Below, one piece after another: positions 34,235 through 44,174 of a DNA stretch of 64,000 nucleotides (the first letter of the stretch is position 1; every line of letters starts with the position of its first letter). The DNA is from Fulvia fulva (taxonomy: Eukaryota > Ascomycota > Dothideomycetes > Mycosphaerellales > Mycosphaerellaceae): assembly GCF_020509005.1 (NCBI RefSeq), contig NC_063016.1:2976001-3040000 (forward strand), in the 5' to 3' direction. A program made the translations under genes and the position numbers. The notes below the pieces were generated by a model. It ran no database searches. It was not told the origin of the DNA and was given only the letters and a program-made list of their open reading frames with translations.

Positions 34235-34418
34235 TATTACGAGTAGCCCGCGACCCCTTACTATAGCTACGTCGGCCCGGGTGAACCGCGGACCTTCCGT
34301 ATTAGGTTAGTGCGGCTTAGCTTTACTTTATAACTTCGCCGCGCCTCGCGCTCCTCTTTCGTAGCTTCGTAGAATAACAACCCTCTTATTCGGACCCTAC
34401 GGTACGCGCGCCCTTATA
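34235..34418 (+). repeat. 3' LTR of Gypsy relic
   Basis: 184 bp, preceded by the retained purine tract AAGAGGGGGGGTAC. Confidence 0.9.
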
Positions 34419-34987
34419 AGGAGATAGTTATAGATAGTTTAACTAAACTACTAGCCGGTCCCTAGTTCTAGACCTTCGTACGATAGCTATAGCTAGTATA
34501 GTAGGAACAATTATTCCCTACCTTACGACCTAAGTAGAAGTATTACGAATATAGGTCGGTAGGTATATCGTATTAGTCGAGACACTAGTATAGCGTTAGT
34601 ACGAGACTACTATAGAGATCGTCGTCGTATAGTAAAACGTAGGTAAAACCGCTAAGGCGTCGGGAAAGGAGTAGAGGCTAGAGATCTAGATTCCCCTATA
34701 TAGGTATAAGAGACTACGTCTTTAATCCTGGGGAATAAGATACCTTTATAACGGAAAGCTATTCTACTATATACCGTCGAATACTATATTAGTCCTTCCT
34801 CGTTCCCTATTACCTGTCCTAACTTCTATATATATATATATACTATATCTATATAATACTAAACACGTTAGTAAATATAGTAGCTTAGATATCTATACCC
34901 TCAGTTAAGATTAGTAGGCTAACAATAAGATTAGTAGGCTATTAAGATCGCGAAATACCCTATAGAGCTCGCTATTTAGACATAATA
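34419..34987. other. RIP-mutated sequence, unassigned
   Basis: AT-rich, stop-filled. Contains a (TA)n run near 34830-34848 and a repeated AGATTAGTAGGCTA near 34909-34940. No family recognised. Confidence 0.5.
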
Positions 34988-36120
34988 ACGTACTTTACTA
35001 CCGAGCGGGCTATACTACCGAGCGGGCTACTTTTACTAAGAACTATACTACTTCTACTTTAATTGCGACGGTATCTTAACACGACGACATGCTATAGAAT
35101 CGTTACTAGGAGGACAATTCCTCTTTAGATTCTTCGCTATCTAGCGAGTCTACTTAATAGGTACGTACGTTATGCCCCGACTCGCTATATCGCTTATAGC
35201 GCCGTAGCCTTAGTACTAGCCGAATACTATCTAGCGACTCTCTACTTACTTCCTACCTCCTAGTATCCTCTAGAGGTATCAATTGCGACGCCTTATTAAA
35301 GGTTAGAGACCCTCTAGACTAAATATACTTGCGCTTTCGTGCTTTCCGCTATATAAGGGCCTCGTTAGACTTACGTAGCTTACTAATCTCGCTTCGTATA
35401 AGAGCTATCTAATACGCTATCTCTCTACTCCCTCTCTATTGCCCTATTGAACGACCTTCCTCTTTCTACTACGCCTTTCTGAACCCGTAACGACGCTCTA
35501 AGACGTAATAACACCTATTATAAACCCTATCTCGTCGAAGTTATAGGTGTCCTAGTTAAGGATACTATACTTCTCCTTTATATTACGTATAAGTAGGAAC
35601 TACTTCTCGACAACGTCTAGATCTTCTATTAGGACTCGCTAACAATCGTATCTACGTGTTATACGAACCTTTAGCTCACGATGCCGCCTAATAAACCTGT
35701 CTGTCTAATTAAGACTAGCGGGCTTAAGACCCTTCTCTTATAGTAATAAACCGGCTATTGCTCGTATACTAGCCTTTAATAGCGGGGAACCTCTAAGATC
35801 TAGCTCGAGTATATACTTAAGTATTACCCTCTCTTCTAGCTCTATAAGCTTCTTCGAATTAGGCTCGTAGTCACCCCGAGGAGGTCGTCTATTCAATCGA
35901 TACCCTAGTATAGTTCGAGACGCGTCGTATACCTTTATAGTAAGTCGATTCGTAATTATCGCGTCGCGTTTTATAGCCTGGACAGCTAAGGTCAGTTTAG
36001 CCTCGTTTGAAGACAATATACGCTATAATAGTAGTTGTATAGCTATATCTATAGAAGTGGTATAGTTCTTAGTAAAAGTAGCCCGCTCGGTAGTATAGCC
36101 CGCTCGGTAGTAAAGTACGT
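34988..36120 (-). mobile_element. Fot1/Pogo-like DNA transposon, copy 2, internally deleted
   Basis: A complete 1133-bp element on the minus strand, bounded by TA duplications (34986-34987 and 36121-36122). Its inverted ends (ACGTACTTTACTACC..) each contain two tandem ACTACCGAGCGGGC units. The transposase HTH frame is at 35738-36016. Further on, RIP-mutated sequence reads a YNFDE.GF block, typical of the DDE domain start, and then a KARKRKYI..GSLT block typical of the C-terminus. The middle of the catalytic domain is missing, as autonomous Fot1 elements are about 1.9 kb. Non-autonomous. Confidence 0.85.
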
Positions 36121-36398
36121 TATATAGTCTAGCTATTAATACTAAAAGCTACGATACCTATAGGAGTATATCTTAAGATAACTAACCCTAGGTTAGGGTA
36201 GCTAGCCTACTTAGCTTTACGCTAGAGGTACGCCGAGATTATACAAATAACGTAAGACTTACCCGTACTAGTTTAGCTATTAACGTTAATCCGTAAAGGT
36301 ATAGGCTTCTTATTCTAACGAATCTTCTAGTAGTAGCCGAGGACTACTTTATATAGCATCTTTTGCTCGTAATTTAGCTTATCGTATTAAGCTTACTA
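36121..36398 (-). pseudogene. Pif1/Helitron-type helicase fragment, N-terminal motifs
   Basis: The minus-strand translation contains KKPIPLRINV, then STGKSYVICIISAYLQ-like sequence (Walker A, motif I) and YTPIGIVAFSINSQTI (motif Ia of Pif1: PTGxAAFNIxGxTI). RIP stops interrupt it. It points away from the helicase C-terminal pieces on the + strand, so this is either a second copy or an inverted half. Confidence 0.5.
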
Positions 36399-36915
36399 AC
36401 GGACTTTACTACCGAGCGGGCTATACTACCGAGCGGGCCACTTTTACTAAGAACTATACCACTTCTATAGATATAGCTATACAACTACTATCATAGCGTA
36501 TATTGTCTTCAAACGAGGCTAAACTGACCTTAGCTGTCCAGGCTATAAAACGCGACGCGATAATTACGAATCGACTTACTATAAAGGTATACGACGCGTC
36601 TCGAACTATACTAGGGTATCGATTGAATAGACGACCTCCTCGGGGTGACTACGAGCCTAATTCGAAGAAGCTTATAGAGCTAGAAGAGAGGGTAATACTT
36701 AAGTATATACTCGAGCTAGATCTTAGAGGTTCCCCGCTATTAAAGGCTAGTATACGAGCAATAGCCGGTTTATTACTATAAGAGAAGGGTCTTAAGCCCG
36801 CTAGTCTTAATTAGACAGACAGGTTTATTAGGCGGCATCGTGAGCTAAAGGTTCGTATAACACGTAGATACGATTGTTAGCGAGTCCTAATAGAAGATCT
36901 AGACGTTGTCGAGTA
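36399..36915 (+). mobile_element. Fot1/Pogo-like DNA transposon, copy 3 (5' part)
   Basis: Begins after TA (36397-36398) with ACGGACTTTACTACC and the tandem ACTACCGAGCGGGC motif. The 92-codon HTH frame (36503-36781) is nearly identical to copies 1 and 2. The match to copy 2 continues to about 36915 (FIRRHRELKVRITRRYDC), then stops; no right end was found. Confidence 0.8.
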
Positions 36916-36929
36916 GTAAGGTGTCGATA

Positions 36930-37286
36930 TAGGCCGAAGTAGACGGGCGGAATATATATCGATCGTTTGATTATTCTCTAGGGTTAAAACAGCTTGTTCT
37001 ATAGCAAGGCGACGTTAAGTTCTTATAGATACTAGAAGGTATACGACATTACGCTATAACTAATAATTAGTAGAAGAGACTACTTATACGTAATCGGTAC
37101 TATAAGGATATACTACGGTTATACCCTAGTATATTTAATAACGCTACCCGGGTATCTAGACGTAAGGACAAAGCTAAGCTCTATAACTATATTAGAATAC
37201 AAGAGTCTAGTAAAGCGATCAAGCTATTATAGGTAGACTATACCGGGTCTAGCATAAAGGACGCTATATTCGAGTAAGGTAGTAAT
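36930..37286 (+). pseudogene. Pif1/Helitron-type helicase fragment, middle part
   Basis: The + strand reads, allowing for RIP stops, KRLLIRNRYYKDILRLYPSI and KAKLYNYIRIQESSKAIKLL, matching the Pif1 segment W-x2-L-x-TR..LY..V..YN. It is interrupted by Copia-1 at 37287 and resumes at 42899. Confidence 0.55.
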
Positions 37287-37521
37287 TGTTAAGATGTAGC
37301 ATCTCAAAGGGAGTTAACAATCAGGAAGTGATCTGACAGCCTGAGGCATCCACGATGACTCAGCTTGTAGGGAGATACCTTCTCTCCCCTTTAGCTTAGA
37401 TAGACATCCAACACAATCAACATATTGGTTCCTGATATATTGCTGCATGCTCGTGCTATTAGTCAGTTGAAGATTGATCTCTTACTCCACTCCGCTGCTA
37501 TCCACCCGTACCTGTTCAACA
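37287..37521 (+). repeat. Copia-1 5' LTR
   Basis: TGTTAAGATG...TTCAACA, 235 bp, with canonical TG..CA ends. Confidence 0.95.
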
Positions 37522-37536
37522 GGTTATGAGCCCGGG
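37522..37536 (+). other. Copia-1 primer-binding site (tRNA-iMet anticodon arm)
   Basis: GGTTATGAGCCCGGG directly follows the LTR. It is complementary to the GGGCUCAUAACC anticodon arm of eukaryotic initiator tRNA-Met, the half-tRNA primer known from Drosophila copia and yeast Ty5. Confidence 0.85.
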
Positions 37537-37942
37537 TTTGTGCAGGAATAAGAGCAACCTATATCAGTACAGGTTACTTGTATCCCTTGCTATCGTAGCA
37601 GAAAACATCTGGGAATCAGAAGTCTACCCCGTCTATCCTGTCAAGGAGCTTAGTTCGATACTAAGTGATAGGTAACCCAGACAAGGACTCTGTGCGGCTT
37701 ACTCAAAGCCAATACCTTGAAGATACTCTGTAGGCAGAACTGCATCGAGATACTATCAAGAAGGACTTCAAGTAAGTCATTTGAAGCTCTGCTAGGAGAG
37801 ACAGACCTGTGTCCTAGCCCCGAGACCTCACACCGCTCCTTTACTTTACCAAGCAGGCCTTAGTATCCACACCTACGAACTTTCCCATTCTACACCAGAA
37901 GCCTCAGCAGGATCTGAGCCACCACTTTGGAACATACACACC

Positions 37943-40900
37943 TTGTTTCATTACATCCAATTTATTATGGATCCATACCAAGAGAAGACAGAGGAGAAGG
38001 GAGGCAAAATCCCAATTCTTGGGAGGGACAATTGGAAGAGATGGTTCAACCTTCAGAGATACAAGATGGAGAGCCAATCAGCATTCTTTGCAATTGATGA
38101 CCTAATAGAAGTGTCTTTTGACAACATCAAGGGCAAGACTCTGAAACTCCAAGAAGAGGCTACAACTAAAGAGATCCTCAATACGCCAACATGGACAAGA
38201 CACAATGCAGTATGCAACTTCAGTATCCTTAGTAGGATCACAGAAGAAGATGAATTTGAGCTTGAGGGCTCATGTGAATCTGGAAGAGCTGCTGAAAAGT
38301 GGGTGTATCTCTGGAACAAGTATAGCCAGGTGCTACCAACCCATGCACATGAGCTCACAAAGCAATTTGTGACCTTTGAGATGAGTGAAGAGTTCACCAT
38401 CAGATCTGCATGGACACACCCGGTTTCTCTTGGAAAAAGGATTGCTGATGTTGACCCAGAGGGTCAGCATTACAGGAAAGCTGATGTGAGGATGACCCAG
38501 CTCTTAAGCTCACTGCCACCTGACTACCATGTAGCCAGGGATACTATCATGGCTCAGCCAAAGATGGATCATGAAAGGACCTTAAAGATCCTTGAAGCTC
38601 AAGAAGCCAGGTTGGATCCCTCTAAGGCTGAGTATGGCATGGCAGCCACCTGGGTCAAGCCCTCAGGTCTAGCAAGACCACTCTCCTGCCTTCTCTGTAA
38701 GAAGGATCATCTGATCAAGGACTGCCCTAGTTTGCCTGAGGCAAGAAAGGTCCTTAGATCTCATTCCCAACCACCATCTTCCCAGAATACAACACATGTC
38801 AAGAAGAAGAGAACTCCACCACCCACTTCAAGGAGGACACCAAGAGAGAAGTCCTCTATGGAAGAACTTAAGAAAATGGTGAAGAAACTCAGCTCTGACA
38901 TGCTGTCACTCCAGAAGAACCAGGCCCAGTCTTATACCTCTAAAGCAAAGAAGACTGGAAAAGGTTTCTCCGCCCAAGAGTCACTATGCAGCTCATCCCC
39001 AGAGACAATGTCTGATGATGATGAGTATGATGAAGTGGCTCACTCAACTGCAGAAGTCCAAGGCAAGTTCCCCTCGTCAGAGTGGTTACTTGACTCCTGT
39101 GCTTCATCCCATATGACTGACCAAAGCTGCCTCTTTAGATCTATGACTCCCTTAACAAGGAAGAAATGGATCAAAGTGGGAGGTGGGTTTTTATTGGCCA
39201 CTCATATTGGGAATGCAGAGATGAGTGGGAGAGCTGGCAGAAAAGTTGTTTTGGAAGATGTCCTGCTTGTACCCAAGCTAGGAGTGAACCTGGTTTCATG
39301 GAACCAGTTTAGCAAGCAGTTTGGTGTGCAACCTCCATCATTTTCTCTTGTTTCCCCCTCTAGTGAGACTGTTGTCCAGACAAAGCTCCTTGGGGGGTTT
39401 CCATTCATTGATGAGATTTCTCCTCTCCTACAAGAACGGGCACATTACTCATCATGTACACCACCAATGGAGAATGGCTTTGTGACTGCTCAATCAGAGA
39501 CCGACCTGAAGCAGTGGGAGCTTTGGCATAGAAGATTTGCACACTTTGGGAAGAATTTGCTCCAGAATCTTCACAAGGTAACAGACTTGAAAGAACCCAT
39601 TCCTATCCCTAAGGATGGCTTTCACCAGTGCAGAGTATGCTCAATAGCAAAGATGAAGAAGTACAAAGGCAAAGTTACAGAGAGAAGACCTGAAAGACTT
39701 GCCCTTGTATCTATTGACATATGTGGCCCACTACCAATCTCAAGACTAGGATTCAAATACTGGCTTGAGATTGTTGACAACTTCTCTAGGAAGAAGTGGA
39801 CCTTTCCTCTTAGGAAAAGAGAAGATGCTCCAGTTGCTCTCCAGAACTGGAAGATCAAAGCAGAGAGGAAATCATCAGCGCAGCTGAAAGCAGTAAGACT
39901 TGACAATGCAAAAGAACTTATTGTATTAGTGAAGCAGTGGGAGAAGGATTTGGGGATTGGGCTCGAGCCGACTGAGGCATACAACTCTCTACAGAATGGA
40001 CCAGTTGAGAGGTCAATACAAACCCCAGAGGACTCTATAAGGGCAATGCTTGAAGAGGCTAAAATGCCGGTTGAATTTTGGCCTGAAGCACTAGAGGCCC
40101 AAACTTATATGAGGAACAAACTGCCAAATGGCCCAGATTACGATGGGTTCAAGGTTTCACCAGATGAGGCTCTTGATGGTATCAAACCGACCATCAACCA
40201 TTTGAAAGTTTGGGGATGCAAAGCTGTTGTCTATATGGACACAAGATCCCAACCTCAATGGGCAAGAAGTGACAAGCTAATGAATAGGGGTAAAGAAGCA
40301 GTGTTTATTGGGTATGTTGAAAACACAGCTAAAGCCTGGCTCTTTTGGGAACCAGACATGAGAGCTGTTAAACAACACACACATGCAGACTTCTTTGAGG
40401 ACCAGCCTGGAGGTGATATGGGTCTCAATGTTCCAACATTGAATCTACCAAGCAGTGCACCAGCTAGGAAGCCCTTAGGAAGGCCGAGGAAGAACGTATC
40501 CTTAGGACAATCTACCTACCATTCAGGCGTCCATCAGAGCCCCCCCGAAATAGATCAGCCAATTGACAGCCCTAAAGTCGCTCAGCCGAGAAAGCTGTTT
40601 GTGCAACTTCCCCAGCCTCCGGAGAACGTAGGGGAATTTCAGAAAATCGATCAGCCAATTGAGAGAAGCTCCCTAGATCCCCAGGAAATAGACGTTACTA
40701 GGTCACAAGTGACGGTCCCTAAATCATCCCTTGGAAAGAGAAAGGCTGACTATGATGTTGAGGGCTATGACATGAAACAGAAAGCCCCAAAATCCATGGT
40801 CCCTAAGCCCGAACTAACCACTGAAGTGGGAGAAGCAATGGACCTCTCAGAGAACCTTGCTGCTTTTCACCAAGCTTTCTTTGCAGCCATGCAATCAGTG

Positions 40901-42598
40901 GACAGTTCAATACCATGGGATAGCGAATTCCTGGAAGAAGTTGAGGAAATGGCCTTTGCAGCAACTGTAGAAGCCATTGCATACAAGCAAGAGGTCCCAA
41001 TTCCAAAATCCTACAAGGATGCTGTGAATGACAAGAAATGGGGACATCTTTGGAAGGAAGCAATCCAAAAGGAACTAGATGCTCTACAGAGTAACAACAC
41101 CTGGGAAAATTCTGTTCCACCAAAAGGAGCAAATCTGGTTACATCAAGATGGGTCTTTGATATTAAGAGAAGCATTAGTGGAGCTATTGAAAAGTTCAAG
41201 GCTAGACTAGTTGCAAGGGGCTTCTCACAGAAGTTTGGTGTTGACTTTATGGAGACATTTGCACCTACAGTAAGACAGGACACCCTTAGGGTGTTTATGG
41301 CTATTGTGTGTAAGAAGGATCTTCATCTTCACCAAGTGGATGTGAACAATGCATTCACAGAAAGCACCCTCCATGAAGACATCTTCATGTTACCACCACC
41401 AGGAGTTGAGCTTCTACCAAACATGGTGTTCAAAATCCTCAAAAGCTTGTATGGACTTAAGCAAGCAGCTAGAGATTGGAATCAACTCTGTGTGTCAAAG
41501 CTCAGAGAGATTGGATTCACACAGTCAGAAGTGGATCCATGCCTACTTATCCATAAGAAGAGGGAGATCATAATCCTTATACATGTGGATGACATTCCAA
41601 TTGCTGCACCAAAGTTGACAGATGTTCTCTGGTTCAAAAGAGAACTTGGCAAGATCTTCAAGATCAAAGATCTAGGTGAACCTGAAAAGATCCTTGGCAT
41701 GAGAGTCACAAGGGACAGGAAGAGAGGAATCCTGAAACTTGACCAAGGACACTTTGTTAGGGACAGCCTAGCCAAGATGGGAAGGAACCATGAGAAGGCA
41801 GCACCTACACACTCACCCATGGACAGCTATGAGGCCCTCAAACCTTCAAGCCACATGGATGAGAGGTGTGACAAGGCAGAGTACCAGAGTATTAATGGTA
41901 CTTGGATGTGGCCAGCAACAATCACAAGGCCAGACATTGCTTTTGCCCTAGGAAGGATGAGCTCATTTGTGAGTGACCCATCCACCTACCACATGAAGGC
42001 TTTGAAGAAGATCACTAGGTACCTAAGATCATACCCTGATCTAGGACTTCAGTTCTCAAAGTCTGGAAAAGGACACCTTATTGGATACTGTGATTCTGAT
42101 TATGCAATGGACAAAGCAGACAGAGTCTCAATCCTTGGGTATGTCTTCTTCCTCTGTGGGGCACCAGTTTCTTGGATGAGCAAGAAGCAAAAGTCTGTAG
42201 CAACATCCACAATGGAGGCTGAATACATAGCCATGAATGCATGTGCGAAGCAGTCCCAATTCCTAGCTTCACTGCTAAGGGAAATGGATTGTCCAGAGTT
42301 AGTGGGAGACTGTTCCTATCAACCAAGAATCACTGGAAACCAGGAGACTGTATCAAATTTGAGACCAGTCCAATTAAGAGGTGACAATCAAGCTGCCCTC
42401 ACCCTAGTGAAAGATGCACATGTTCATGACAAGTCGAAGCACATTGACATTGCCTATAACGCTGTTAGGAAACTTTGGTGGAGGAGGCTTATTGCTGTTG
42501 AGTACACCCCAACCTCTGAGATGGTTGCAGACGGGTTTACAAAACCAAAGACTGGTCCACACTTCCAGAGGTTTGTAAGCCAGCTGAACCTGTTATAA
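37943..42598 (+). CDS. Copia-1 Gag-Pol polyprotein
   Basis: 1551 codons without a break; the real start may be the Met at 37967 (MDPYQEK). Order gag, protease, integrase, RT, RNase H is typical of Ty1/Copia. Gag zinc knuckle CLLCKKDHLIKDC begins at residue 249. The protease motif is LDSCASSHM (Asp at 384), where the family norm is LDSGAS. Integrase: WHRRFAHFG, CRVC, then the catalytic core with VSIDICGPL, AVRLDNAKEL and PVERSIQ. RT: WVFDIKRS, ARLVARGF, QVDVNNAF and HVDDIPIAA (first Asp at 1216), His replacing the usual Tyr. RNase H: GYCDSDYA, MEAEYIAM, DNQAAL, KHIDIAY. It makes the particle proteins and enzymes for cytoplasmic reverse transcription and integration. Potentially active, apart from doubt over the protease glycine. 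Confidence 0.95.
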   Translation: MFHYIQFIMDPYQEKTEEKGGKIPILGRDNWKRWFNLQRYKMESQSAFFAIDDLIEVSFDNIKGKTLKLQEEATTKEILNTPTWTRHNAVCNFSILSRITEEDEFELEGSCESGRAAEKWVYLWNKYSQVLPTHAHELTKQFVTFEMSEEFTIRSAWTHPVSLGKRIADVDPEGQHYRKADVRMTQLLSSLPPDYHVARDTIMAQPKMDHERTLKILEAQEARLDPSKAEYGMAATWVKPSGLARPLSCLLCKKDHLIKDCPSLPEARKVLRSHSQPPSSQNTTHVKKKRTPPPTSRRTPREKSSMEELKKMVKKLSSDMLSLQKNQAQSYTSKAKKTGKGFSAQESLCSSSPETMSDDDEYDEVAHSTAEVQGKFPSSEWLLDSCASSHMTDQSCLFRSMTPLTRKKWIKVGGGFLLATHIGNAEMSGRAGRKVVLEDVLLVPKLGVNLVSWNQFSKQFGVQPPSFSLVSPSSETVVQTKLLGGFPFIDEISPLLQERAHYSSCTPPMENGFVTAQSETDLKQWELWHRRFAHFGKNLLQNLHKVTDLKEPIPIPKDGFHQCRVCSIAKMKKYKGKVTERRPERLALVSIDICGPLPISRLGFKYWLEIVDNFSRKKWTFPLRKREDAPVALQNWKIKAERKSSAQLKAVRLDNAKELIVLVKQWEKDLGIGLEPTEAYNSLQNGPVERSIQTPEDSIRAMLEEAKMPVEFWPEALEAQTYMRNKLPNGPDYDGFKVSPDEALDGIKPTINHLKVWGCKAVVYMDTRSQPQWARSDKLMNRGKEAVFIGYVENTAKAWLFWEPDMRAVKQHTHADFFEDQPGGDMGLNVPTLNLPSSAPARKPLGRPRKNVSLGQSTYHSGVHQSPPEIDQPIDSPKVAQPRKLFVQLPQPPENVGEFQKIDQPIERSSLDPQEIDVTRSQVTVPKSSLGKRKADYDVEGYDMKQKAPKSMVPKPELTTEVGEAMDLSENLAAFHQAFFAAMQSVDSSIPWDSEFLEEVEEMAFAATVEAIAYKQEVPIPKSYKDAVNDKKWGHLWKEAIQKELDALQSNNTWENSVPPKGANLVTSRWVFDIKRSISGAIEKFKARLVARGFSQKFGVDFMETFAPTVRQDTLRVFMAIVCKKDLHLHQVDVNNAFTESTLHEDIFMLPPPGVELLPNMVFKILKSLYGLKQAARDWNQLCVSKLREIGFTQSEVDPCLLIHKKREIIILIHVDDIPIAAPKLTDVLWFKRELGKIFKIKDLGEPEKILGMRVTRDRKRGILKLDQGHFVRDSLAKMGRNHEKAAPTHSPMDSYEALKPSSHMDERCDKAEYQSINGTWMWPATITRPDIAFALGRMSSFVSDPSTYHMKALKKITRYLRSYPDLGLQFSKSGKGHLIGYCDSDYAMDKADRVSILGYVFFLCGAPVSWMSKKQKSVATSTMEAEYIAMNACAKQSQFLASLLREMDCPELVGDCSYQPRITGNQETVSNLRPVQLRGDNQAALTLVKDAHVHDKSKHIDIAYNAVRKLWWRRLIAVEYTPTSEMVADGFTKPKTGPHFQRFVSQLNLL

Positions 42599-42663
42599 AA
42601 AGGTCCAAGTACTATTGACAGGAAGTGAGCAGACTGTAACCTCCCATACGAGATGAGTGGGAG

Positions 42664-42898
42664 TGTTAAGATGTAGCATCTCAAAGGGAGTCAACAATCA
42701 GGAAGTGATCTGGCAGCCTGAGGCATCCACGATGACTCAGCTTGTAGGGAGATACCTTCTCTCCCCTTTAGCTTAGATAGACATCCAACACAATCAACAT
42801 ATTGGTTCCTGATATATTGCTGCATGCTCGTGCTATTAGTCAGTTAAAGATTGATCTCTTACTCCACTCCGCTGCCATCCACCCGTACCTATTTAATA
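42664..42898 (+). repeat. Copia-1 3' LTR
   Basis: 235 bp; four scattered differences from the 5' LTR plus three C/T or G/A changes in the last 10 bp (ends TTAATA instead of TCAACA). Confidence 0.95.
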
Positions 42899-43355
42899 GT
42901 AATCTTTATATAGCCGTACCTATCTTACTCGGCTATCGTATTATATTAGTAACTAATATATAGGTCGAGCTTAGACTTATAAATAGAGCTACTAGCTACT
43001 TAGACGACGTAGTATAGGCCGATAGCGACGATTCGGCTACTAATCCTCTATTATATCTACTTATCCGCTTTAATAAGTACGACTTTAACCGTAAAGCCTA
43101 TATCGCCGCTAGCGATAGAGATAGTCCTTTAGTCCGTAAAGCTAAATAGCTAGGAAGAACACGTAAGATTATACCTATCTTTAGGGTACGCCGTAAATAT
43201 AAGGTTAGGCGGACTACTTACTTACGTCCTTAATTCCCTATTACTACTACGTATACGGTCACTATCTATAAGGCTTAAGGCCTTACTATAGAGAAAGCTG
43301 TCCTTAACTTTAGTAAGGACTTCGCTAATAGGCTATCCTACGTTATAGTATCTCG
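42899..43355 (+). pseudogene. Pif1/Helitron-type helicase fragment, C-terminal motifs
   Basis: Continues the helicase after Copia-1. It reads RIILVTNI.VELRLINRAT (Pif1 ARVMLT.N..VE.GLVNG), then FPITTTYTVTIYKA, GLTIEKAVLNFSKDF and RLSYVIVSRI, the Pif1 motif V/VI block (A.TIHK.QG.T..... YVA.SR). RIP stops occur throughout. Interrupted by Copia-2 at 43356. Confidence 0.65.
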
Positions 43356-43562
43356 TATCACGTTAGAAGTGTAGGAAGTTATTATACGGGCTTATATAGG
43401 GTGTTTTAAAAGTAGGTTGTGTATTGTATATGTCTATCTAGAATGGACAAGTGTTGCTCTTGAAGAGGCTGTAGGTGACTAATCAGTCACCTAATTCTTA
43501 GCGTACGTAGCCTTAAGTTTTGATGATAGGATATTGCCTATATGCACGCTCGGATCGCGACA
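43356..43562 (-). repeat. Copia-2 LTR (3' in element orientation)
   Basis: 207 bp; matches 58630-58836 except for C/T and G/A differences. In plus orientation it ends GATCGCGACA. Confidence 0.9.
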
Positions 43563-43821
43563 CACCCCCTCAGCTCGTGCGCTAGAGTGAATGAGCTGAT
43601 TCCTATGTGATCGCGTGCACCCTGTCATAACTACCCCCCCTATCTATAGTAGTGACGTTAGGCCCTCGGTGTTGCTACTGCTATAGTAAGGGTAAGTCAG
43701 CTGTTTCAAGTGAAGTGAGGTGAGGTGAGTAAGGTGAGCTTTGTACCCCTTCCCTTATTCCTCACTTTCACTGCTGCCATTGTTACCTATATAATAAAGT
43801 ATAGAATGTGTGACTAATACC

Positions 43822-43920
43822 GGTGAGATGGCTTAGGTGATGGTCCCGTTGCACGGACTTTCACTTAAGTATGCAATTATCTCACCTACCGGCAAACATC
43901 AGAGGTCCTGAGTTCAATCT
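43822..43920 (+). ncRNA. tRNA-like / SINE-like Pol III promoter region
   Basis: A-box-like TGGCTTAGGTGATGG (43829-43843) and B-box-like GAGTTCAATCT (43910-43920) are spaced as in a tRNA-derived SINE or an intron-bearing tRNA. A 7-bp stem GGTGAGA/TCTCACC (43822-43828 with 43880-43886) encloses a second stem TTGCA/TGCAA (43849-43853 with 43872-43876). No standard cloverleaf or anticodon could be folded, so this is not called as a functional tRNA. Confidence 0.4.
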
Positions 43921-44174
43921 AGGGGTACCCTTAATCCTATCGTATGCTTAAACATATATTGTCGTCCGCTCAACTTATTGAATTGTCCGATAATTGCTCT
44001 ATACTAAGTTATTTCGCTCCGGCGAATAGTGAGAGAGCTCGCTCTGCCCCTAGGGAGTATGAGATACTAGTCAGTGGCGCAATGTACTGGGCTGTCTACG
44101 ACAGAGCTTGCACTATATGAGGTGTAATAGGGCTCTAATAGGTAACACCGGAGCAACGGTATCGTAAAGTTAAA

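Larger units (their letters stand above)
27089..34418 (+). mobile_element. RIP-mutated Ty3/Gypsy chromovirus relic
   Basis: Full-length relic of the same family as the intact element at 49385-56606, collinear with it from LTR to LTR. Both LTRs are 184 bp (27089-27272, 34235-34418). gag starts near 27405, pol runs about 29500-34230 and the chromodomain lies near 33780-33960. Nearly every CA became TA and every TG became TA, while CG sites survive, giving many TAG/TAA stops. Longest surviving frame: 30217-30492 (91 codons, before the reverse transcriptase). A solo Copia LTR is inserted in the RT coding region (30972-31206), and a 93-bp tandem duplication lies at 32061-32246. No matching target duplication is found (left GATAG, right AGGAG), so one flank was probably rearranged. 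Confidence 0.93.
37287..42898 (+). mobile_element. Copia-1, intact Ty1/Copia retrotransposon
   Basis: 5.6-kb element with 235-bp LTRs (37287-37521, 42664-42898) and target duplication GTAAT on both sides (37282-37286, 42899-42903). It carries one 1551-codon gag-pol frame and a tRNA-iMet half-type primer site. The LTRs differ at 7 of 235 positions by my alignment. The coding part shows no RIP. It sits inside the RIP-mutated helicase fragment. Confidence 0.95.

Noticed and set aside
34419..34423. Target duplication of the Gypsy relic
   Set aside because: Left GATAG and right AGGAG do not match even allowing C-to-T changes; the right flank was probably rearranged.
43822..43920. Functional tRNA gene
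   Set aside because: A and B boxes are present, but no full cloverleaf or anticodon arm could be folded, so it was kept only as a tRNA-like region.
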